In this document: positions 34,342 through 39,439 of the stretch, in pieces | Numbering within the stretch: the first letter of the stretch is position 1 | Layout of the letters: every line of letters starts with the position of its first letter | DNA from: Ruminococcus sp. | GTDB taxonomy: Bacteria > Bacillota > Clostridia > Oscillospirales > Ruminococcaceae | NCBI GenBank assembly: GCA_017517145.1 | Contig: JAFXAJ010000044.1 | Location: 1 to 39,439 of the forward strand | Direction of reading: 5' to 3' | DNA length: 39,439 nt | Position numbers and translations under genes: made by a program | Notes under the pieces: generated by a model | The model's input: the letters and a program-made list of their open reading frames with translations, nothing else | Databases searched by the model: none | Told to the model about the DNA's origin: nothing

Positions 34342-35694
34342 CTACATTGTACCGTCTGTACCGAAATAATACTTTCCGTCATCATCAACAACAGTATCTT
34401 TAACCATGACAGATTTCTGAGGGTCAATGTAATATTTTTTTCCGTCTGACTCTACAATTCCCGATGCAGCTGTACCGTCCTCGTTGAAATAATATTTGCC
34501 ATCATCAAGTTCTACCCAGCCTGTCTGCATTGTACCGTCATCGGGACTGAAATAATACTTCTTATCATTAATAAGACGCTTTCCGGTGAGCATTTCGCCT
34601 GTTTTCGTATCAAAACAGTAATATTCCCCGTTATAAGACTGTTTACCCTTGAGCATTGAAAAATCTTCACCGAAAAGATATTTCTTTCTGTCTAATTCAA
34701 GGATTCCGGAATATGCTGAGTAATCATCACCAAAATAGTATTTTACATCGTCAATTTCAGCAAGTCCTTTATTTAACACGCCCTGTTCGTTGGTATAATA
34801 AAGCTTGTCCTCATATTTGCAAAGTCCTGTCATACGATTTCCTTTTTCATCGAAAATATATGACTTGCCATTTATTTCAGTAACACCGCTGGCATATTTT
34901 CCGTCGGGATAAAAATACTTTATGTTTCCGTTTATTTCAAGCAGACCTGTCTGAAGCTTTCCTGTTTCTTCAGCAAAGAAATACTCAACACCTTCAATCT
35001 CGGTTACGCCTTCTTTTTTACCGTTTTCAACATCTACATAGTAACAGTCGTTTCCGATATTAAAGAATCCCAACTTGATTTCGCCGCTGACAGTATCGTA
35101 ATAGTATTCCTTACCATCGACATCAACCCAGCCAACCATTTCCTTGCAGTCTGTGCCAAAAACATAAGGGGCTTTGTCAATTATGATTTTGCCAGATGCA
35201 AGACTTCCGTCTGCTGTTACATAGTATACGGAATCATCCTTTGTGACAAATCCCTGTTCATCTATAACAGCACCTTTTTTGTCAGTGATATACTTATAAC
35301 CTTTATCATCTGTATAGACAGAATCTGTTATTTTTCCGTTTTCAGGCTCAACATAGAATTTATCGCCGCACTCCTCTATTTTTCCATAGACAGCCTTACC
35401 CGTTTTATGGTCATAGTAGCGTCTTTTTCCGTTAACTGTTCTCCAGCCTGTTTTCAGAACGCCGTTTTTAGAAAAAAGGTAATATTCACCGTCTATTTCC
35501 TGTTCTCCGGTGAGCATTGTGCCGGATTCATTATAATAGTATATTTTTCCGTCTGTATCAGTCACCCACTGAGAAATATAGGTGCTGCCGGATGATTCAT
35601 CACCTTCCGCAGCAAAAGTAACAGCGGGAACTGAGACAGCAAAACATAATGCCGCTGATGTCGCTGTTATCATAATTTTCTTATGTACCTTCAT
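34342..35694 (-). CDS. Secreted choline/glucan-binding-type repeat protein (N-terminal part before amber stop)
   Basis: The first 450 codons encode a signal peptide (MKVHKKIMITATSAALCFAV...TFAAEG) and a long run of roughly 20-residue cell-wall-binding repeats of the PF01473 kind, each with an aromatic core and a turn, for example GWVELDDGKYYFNEDGTAASG-like units (shorter form: KYYFNEDGTAASG). Such solenoids bind choline, glucans or wall polymers. The stop is TAG at 34342-34344 within a repeat reading GTM-stop-TGW; the equivalent place in another repeat is GTMQTGW, so a single CAG to TAG change explains it. The start at 35694 has AAAGGAGG upstream; 53 more codons are open but hold the promoter. 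The first gene of the surface operon. Confidence 0.88.
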   Translation of the reverse strand: MKVHKKIMITATSAALCFAVSVPAVTFAAEGDESSGSTYISQWVTDTDGKIYYYNESGTMLTGEQEIDGEYYLFSKNGVLKTGWRTVNGKRRYYDHKTGKAVYGKIEECGDKFYVEPENGKITDSVYTDDKGYKYITDKKGAVIDEQGFVTKDDSVYYVTADGSLASGKIIIDKAPYVFGTDCKEMVGWVDVDGKEYYYDTVSGEIKLGFFNIGNDCYYVDVENGKKEGVTEIEGVEYFFAEETGKLQTGLLEINGNIKYFYPDGKYASGVTEINGKSYIFDEKGNRMTGLCKYEDKLYYTNEQGVLNKGLAEIDDVKYYFGDDYSAYSGILELDRKKYLFGEDFSMLKGKQSYNGEYYCFDTKTGEMLTGKRLINDKKYYFSPDDGTMQTGWVELDDGKYYFNEDGTAASGIVESDGKKYYIDPQKSVMVKDTVVDDDGKYYFGTDGTM

Positions 35695-35754
35695 AGTTTC
35701 CTCCTTTTGTCGTTTACATACGTTTATACCAGTCACATAGACCGATACATATTT

Positions 35755-35783
35755 ATTATACATCTTATGAAGATAAAAGTCAA
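35755..35783 (-). promoter_or_regulatory. Promoter of the surface operon
   Basis: On the minus strand TTGACT (35783-35778) and TATAAT (35760-35755) are separated by 17 bases, 61 bases before the start at 35694. No other promoter or terminator is evident between the genes down to 26036, so it may drive all six. Confidence 0.8.
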
Positions 35784-35851
35784 TGGTTTTTTCGTGAAAA
35801 TACATAAACCTGACAGTTGAAAAAATACCAGATTCACCAAAAAAATTAACC

Positions 35852-35897
35852 AAAAAGACTATGGCTATCTTTAAAAGAATATCGCCATAGTCTTTTT
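35852..35897 (-). terminator. Intrinsic terminator of the TetR operon
   Basis: A 14-bp perfect stem (AAAAAGACTATGGC at 35852-35865 with 35884-35897) with an 18-base loop is followed on the minus strand by GGTTAATTTTTTT, 11 bases after the TetR stop. Confidence 0.85.
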
Positions 35898-35908
35898 AGA
35901 ATACTTTA

Positions 35909-36526
35909 TTAATTTTCACTGTTTAATAAACTTTTTAAATCTCCGTTAAGTCCGAATATACACTCCTGAATTATTCTGGAAATACATTGTATTGGTTTAT
36001 AACAATCATCCTTAATCCATTGTACTACAACAGCATTTATGCCGCTAAGATAATAAATCATAACGTATTTTCTGTCTTCAACAGGATAATTAAAGCGTTG
36101 AAGAATTGGCTCAAATATATTTGCATACATACGATTAAATATCTTTTCAAATCCGAATATTCCTGAATTTGAAAGAACTGTAGAAAATATACAATGATTA
36201 TCTTTTATAAACGAAAGATAAGGATTAAGATATTCTTCAGTGATATAATTTAATTCATTAAGCTTGGAATCAGAAAAACTGAAAGCAATCATCTCTGTAT
36301 TAATTGAGTAATAGGAAAGAAAGCTGTCAATTAAATAATGCATTGTCTCGTCAAGCAGGTCGCATATATTTTCGTAATGAAGGTAAAATGTGGAGCGATT
36401 AACACCTGCTTCCTTGCAGACTTCGCTTATGCTTATATATTCAAATGGTTTCTTTTCAAGCAGCTTCATCAAAGCTTTATCCATTTTTACAGCAGTATTG
36501 AAATACTTACTTTCCGATTTGTTCAC
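35909..36526 (-). CDS. TetR/AcrR family transcriptional regulator
   Basis: The 205-residue protein has an N-terminal helix-turn-helix typical of TetR: FEYISISEVCKEAGVNRSTF followed by YLHYENICDLLDETM at about residues 29-62. The C-terminal part is helical and of the clostridial type found in many TetR proteins with unknown ligands. The likely start is a GTG at 36526 with GAGG six bases upstream. It is the second gene of a two-gene unit, 13 bases after a small membrane protein, so it probably controls its own operon and that protein; the ligand is unknown. Confidence 0.92.
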   Translation of the reverse strand: MNKSESKYFNTAVKMDKALMKLLEKKPFEYISISEVCKEAGVNRSTFYLHYENICDLLDETMHYLIDSFLSYYSINTEMIAFSFSDSKLNELNYITEEYLNPYLSFIKDNHCIFSTVLSNSGIFGFEKIFNRMYANIFEPILQRFNYPVEDRKYVMIYYLSGINAVVVQWIKDDCYKPIQCISRIIQECIFGLNGDLKSLLNSEN

Positions 36527-36539
36527 TGTACACCTCGGC

Positions 36540-36890
36540 TTACTGTTCGCTTATTTGTTTTGCAAGTTCAACTATTTCAAAGGCATATTTTGCTTTGCAT
36601 TTTTCAAGATATTTCTTGTAAAGGGGATAATTTACACCGCATCCTATAAATCCAATGATTCCAATAATTATACCTGCAACAACGGCACCTGTTCCGCTGC
36701 CTAAAACCTGCATTGCAAGGCACATACCTGTACCAACAACGAGTGATGATATTATTCCAAGAGTGTAAGTAAAAATCGTTGCCGGAAGCTTTGCTTTTCG
36801 GTCAAGTTTTTTTAATGCAACTATTTTTGAGCTGCTCTTGGAAATATAATCCTTTGCTATTGACTCCGCTAAAATCTTGTCTGTGTTCAT
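36540..36890 (-). CDS. Small two-TM membrane protein, unknown function
   Basis: This 116-residue protein begins MNTDKILAESIAKDY, has a basic stretch (KKLDRKAKLP) and two hydrophobic segments (about 38-60 and 67-87) with glycine-rich spacing, then a charged C-terminal helix. Similar short proteins are common beside TetR genes in Clostridia, and some databases label them, probably wrongly, as reductases. AAGGAGG stands upstream. Being first in a TetR operon, it may be the regulated product, for example a membrane stress or efflux accessory, but this is inference. Confidence 0.82.
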   Translation of the reverse strand: MNTDKILAESIAKDYISKSSSKIVALKKLDRKAKLPATIFTYTLGIISSLVVGTGMCLAMQVLGSGTGAVVAGIIIGIIGFIGCGVNYPLYKKYLEKCKAKYAFEIVELAKQISEQ

Positions 36891-36910
36891 TTCATGTTCC
36901 TCCTTGATTT

Positions 36911-36945
36911 ATCCCTCAGGGATTTTTTATTACAATATTATTATA
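36911..36945 (-). promoter_or_regulatory. Possible promoter and operator of the TetR operon
   Basis: On the minus strand an extended -10 box TGATATAAT ends at 36940; no convincing -35 box is seen. Downstream, at 36911-36923, ATCCC-TCA-GGGAT is a perfect 5-bp inverted repeat lying in the leader, a plausible binding site for the TetR protein of this operon. Confidence 0.35.
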
Positions 36946-37055
36946 TCATAACAACAACTTGAAATGGAACAACATATATTGCTGAAAGTGTCGATTTTAT
37001 TTTGGGCTTATCTAAAAAGCAAAATTTAAAGCCGCAAGGAAGTTTTTCAGTAGTC

Positions 37056-37805
37056 TTATTCAGTATTATTAATGTAGGCAGGCAGGCGATACTTCTTTTT
37101 ATATTCATTAGGCGTCATACCCATAATTTTCTTGAATATCTTTATAAAATAACTCTGTGAACTGAAACAAAGCAGATTGCTTATCTCCAGATCAGTATAG
37201 TCGGAATACCTTAAAAGTCCTGTTGCTTCCTCGATTTTTCGGCGATTGACATATTCCGAAAATGCCATTCCAGTCTCAGATTTAAAAAGCCGTGATAAAT
37301 ACGATGGCGTTATGTGAAGCGCTTCCGCCGTTTCTTCAATCAGTACACGGCTATGAAGATGCTCACTGATATACTCAACCGCTCTCAGTATACGCTTTGA
37401 ATACATTCTGCTGCCAAGTATCCGCATCTGTTTTGTATATTCCTCTGTCATTTCATAATGTACTGAGCGCACATCATCTATACTTGTACACTCATCAGCT
37501 CTCATTATAAAAATATCACTGAGACTATATGCCTGTTCAGGCGTCATTCCGCTTCCCACACAGAAGCGTGCTATCATGGCTGTGGATATAGTGAAATGAT
37601 ATTTCATATTTTGCAGAGGATCACGGCTCAATGTGCCGCAGCCTTCACAAAACAGCGGTTCGGAAAACATTTTTACAAGCTCCATATTCCCTGAACAGAT
37701 ACTCTCATAAAATGCCATTTTCTTGTCAAACGATGCATACTCAAAATTTTCTTCACGATGACTGAAAAAATGGGATATAACATTATTTTCACGAATACCA
37801 GACAT
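37056..37805 (-). CDS. AraC family transcriptional regulator
   Basis: The 249-residue protein ends in an AraC/XylS DNA-binding domain (about 145-245) with two helix-turn-helix units: VLIEETAEALHITPSYLSRLF and YTDLEISNLLCFSSQSYFIKIF (each slightly shortened), then the family motif KIMGMTPNEYKKKY. The N-terminal part has no cupin signature I recognise and contains CEGCG, so its ligand is unknown. The start at 37805 (MSGIRENN) is preferred because AAAGGAG stands about seven bases upstream. It is transcribed alone from its own promoter; no obvious target gene is adjacent. Confidence 0.93.
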   Translation of the reverse strand: MSGIRENNVISHFFSHREENFEYASFDKKMAFYESICSGNMELVKMFSEPLFCEGCGTLSRDPLQNMKYHFTISTAMIARFCVGSGMTPEQAYSLSDIFIMRADECTSIDDVRSVHYEMTEEYTKQMRILGSRMYSKRILRAVEYISEHLHSRVLIEETAEALHITPSYLSRLFKSETGMAFSEYVNRRKIEEATGLLRYSDYTDLEISNLLCFSSQSYFIKIFKKIMGMTPNEYKKKYRLPAYINNTE

Positions 37806-37828
37806 ATACGGCACTCCTTTTTTTATGT

Positions 37829-37857
37829 ATTATACCACACATTTATTAAATTGTCCA
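37829..37857 (-). promoter_or_regulatory. Promoter of the AraC-family gene
   Basis: On the minus strand TGGACA (37857-37852) and TATAAT (37834-37829) are 17 bases apart, with TGG before the -10 box (extended -10), 24 bases before the start codon. Confidence 0.78.
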
Positions 37858-37980
37858 GCAAAATAACACAAAACAATAAAAAGTATCATAAATTAATTTT
37901 ATAATTTCAAAACTGTTTGCTCAACCATATTGAGGGAATTTTTAAAGAATCCCCCATCGTAATTTTTCTATGCTGTTTTC

Positions 37981-38019
37981 AAAAAAATCATCGCACAGGA
38001 CTTTCGTCCCATGCGATGA
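37981..38019 (-). terminator. Intrinsic terminator of the anti-sigma-like gene
   Basis: On the minus strand a 14-position stem with two central mismatches (TCATCGCA...GGAC with GTCC...TGCGATGA, 37988-38019) and a 4-base loop is followed by TTTTTTT. It begins 14 bases after the stop at 38034. Confidence 0.88.
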
Positions 38020-38033
38020 AACATAATGTCACT

Positions 38034-39437
38034 TTATTTCTGTTCAGAATCTTTGAGAAGGTTTTTGTATTCCTCCTCTGCAAGCCTCTCCTGCTCTCTT
38101 ATTTTTTGATAAGCCTCAGCTTCGAGAGATGACATTTCTCCGATACGTTCATTCAGAATTAATTCCTTTGCTGTTTCTGACATAAGCACATCATCTTTAA
38201 AATAAATCGTCTTTGTACCGTTTTTGTCATAATAAGCTCTTATTCCAATGTTGTCGTCCTCATCAAATATTGAAGTCGGAATATAAACTTTCAATGTCAA
38301 TAAAGCTTCATTATCAACAGGTACAGGAATACTGCTGAAAAAACTGCTCACTTCATCTTCTGAGACCGTGAACATATCCTCTGAAAAGTCGGGGAGCTGC
38401 TCTCCGGTCACATAAGGATAAACAAAGCTGAAATCTTCTGCTTTTGCTTCTGTTTCTGCAAGACTGCTGAATATATCCGTTCTGATAAAGCGTGAGCCGG
38501 ACTCCTTCGGGAATGATATATTACCATTGAAATACACAGAATTTTTCCACATTTCATCACGGGATATATTTTCCGTTTCGCCGTTATACGTCAGCATATC
38601 CCAGAAATATTCCGAATCGCCACTGTGACCGATAATTATTTCAGAAGATATTTTCTTTATGCCCTGTTCACTCTTTACTATTGTGCTGTTGATGAAAGAG
38701 GCTGCTGATACGTCACTTCCATTGCTGTCCTTAATCATCCCCGTTTCGTCGGTACTGAAATATACTTCCACAGCCGTTTCCGCTGAATTAAGAAAAGAAT
38801 ATTCTCTGTCATACTCTGCTGCCATTTCCTTAGGTGTAAATTTGTGTTTTGATTCTGCCGCTGCTATAAAGTTATTCTCCGTGTATGTTCCGCTGTACAG
38901 AACTGCATACACCTGCGTCGTTTTAATTCCGTCAATCTGCTTGGTAAAGATTCTTACATTTGCATCTTCTCTGTCACATTCCTCGAAAGGGCAACAGAAA
39001 AGCGGTGTGACAAGTATGTCGTTTTCAATGTAATAATCCAGCGGTACATCACTATAACTGTAATTGTCACCGTTTTTTTCAAGCTCTCTGTCAAGCTCTT
39101 CAATAATTTCCGTAAAAACGTCATTCTGCGTACTGTTACGTAAATTGAAGAATATATGTCTGCCTATGCTGGTCTGAGGTATTACAGCAACTGCGGCTGC
39201 CGCTGCTGCTGCTGCCGCCACCCATTTGATTATACGGGGTGCACGGGATTTCCCTGTTATATTTTCCACATCGGAAACTACATCACCCTCATCAGATAAA
39301 TCAAATTTGTTTTCTGCAAATACCCTTTCGGAAATTCTGTCAAAGCAGTCAACAGAGTCTGAAAGTTCGTTCATTTTTTTTCTGAGAATTTCTTCTATTT
39401 CATTTTTTTCCGTATCTACGATTTTTTCATCCTTCAC
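38034..39437 (-). CDS. Single-TM anti-sigma-like membrane protein, start at or beyond the window edge
   Basis: The readable part is 467 residues: an acidic cytoplasmic N-terminus of about 68 residues (EEILRKKMNELSDSVDCFDRI), one alanine-rich membrane segment at about 69-87 with nine Ala in a row, and a large extracellular domain of about 380 residues with no recognised family. This cytoplasm-TM-exterior plan, with a long outer domain, is typical of anti-sigma factors such as RsgI-like sensors, but the short N-terminal anti-sigma signatures are not clear. The in-frame GTG at 39437 overlaps a TGA in another frame (GTGA), which would fit coupling to an upstream gene such as an ECF sigma factor outside the window. 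The true start may lie beyond the edge. Confidence 0.6.
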   Translation of the reverse strand: MKDEKIVDTEKNEIEEILRKKMNELSDSVDCFDRISERVFAENKFDLSDEGDVVSDVENITGKSRAPRIIKWVAAAAAAAAAVAVIPQTSIGRHIFFNLRNSTQNDVFTEIIEELDRELEKNGDNYSYSDVPLDYYIENDILVTPLFCCPFEECDREDANVRIFTKQIDGIKTTQVYAVLYSGTYTENNFIAAAESKHKFTPKEMAAEYDREYSFLNSAETAVEVYFSTDETGMIKDSNGSDVSAASFINSTIVKSEQGIKKISSEIIIGHSGDSEYFWDMLTYNGETENISRDEMWKNSVYFNGNISFPKESGSRFIRTDIFSSLAETEAKAEDFSFVYPYVTGEQLPDFSEDMFTVSEDEVSSFFSSIPVPVDNEALLTLKVYIPTSIFDEDDNIGIRAYYDKNGTKTIYFKDDVLMSETAKELILNERIGEMSSLEAEAYQKIREQERLAEEEYKNLLKDSEQK

Positions 39438-39439
39438 TG

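Noticed and set aside
1-39439. Insertion sequences, prophage genes, CRISPR arrays, integrase or attachment sites
   Set aside because: No transposase, integrase, phage structural gene or regularly spaced repeat was found on either strand; the tRNA genes are not flanked by an attachment-like duplication that I can see.

Overview
The window looks like chromosome from a low-GC, Gram-positive anaerobe of the Clostridia, most likely a Ruminococcus-type member of the Oscillospiraceae. The reasons are a PolC-type DNA polymerase, the conserved Firmicutes pyrH-frr-uppS-cdsA-dxr-rseP-ispG-polC block, an oxygen-sensitive class III ribonucleotide reductase, a secreted dockerin protein with Thr-rich linkers, and choline/glucan-binding-type cell-wall repeats. 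I cannot name a species. I see no insertion sequence, prophage or CRISPR array.

Layout. Positions 1-2436 (minus strand) hold the start of a histidine operon, hisZ-hisG-hisD, with hisD running off the left edge. It has its own promoter just after the polC stop. Positions 2521-13186 (minus) are one long core operon, pyrH-frr-uppS-cdsA-dxr-rseP-ispG-polC. It joins UMP phosphorylation, ribosome recycling, isoprenoid synthesis (dxr, ispG), undecaprenyl and CDP-lipid synthesis (uppS, cdsA), a site-2 protease and the replicative polymerase. Divergent from it, a consensus promoter drives two tRNA-Ser genes, a terminator and an RNase Z gene. Next come a SulP anion transporter (minus), a highly expressed class II aldolase (plus), a DUF1292 protein, and nrdD-nrdG (both minus).

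From about 21 kb the content becomes accessory and surface-related. It has a membrane-anchored SGNH-like protein that seems to lack catalytic residues, an EcsC-family protein, a plus-strand pair (two-TM protein and Nnr NAD(P)HX repair enzyme), and a lipoprotein with a Thr-rich tail. Positions 26036-35694 hold a tightly packed minus-strand array of six genes. In transcription order these are a cell-wall-repeat/transglutaminase-like protein broken by an in-frame amber codon, a Thr/Glu-rich lipoprotein, an MBOAT O-acyltransferase, a DHHW/AlgX-like acetyltransferase partner, a dockerin protein and an M16C metallopeptidase. I read it as a cell-surface O-acetylation and surface-protein module, and it is the most interesting part of the window. 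The right end holds a small membrane protein/TetR pair, an AraC regulator, and a single-TM anti-sigma-like protein that starts at the window edge.

Most genes have clear Shine-Dalgarno sequences, and these were used to move several starts inward. Promoters are read by eye as TTGACA/TATAAT-like boxes, nearly all with 17-bp spacing. The only stretch over 300 bases without a protein gene is 13187-13752, which holds the pyrH promoter, an inverted-repeat cluster, the tRNA promoter, two tRNAs and a terminator. The 16388-16682 gap (295 bases) holds the divergent sulP and fba promoters and otherwise nothing I recognise.
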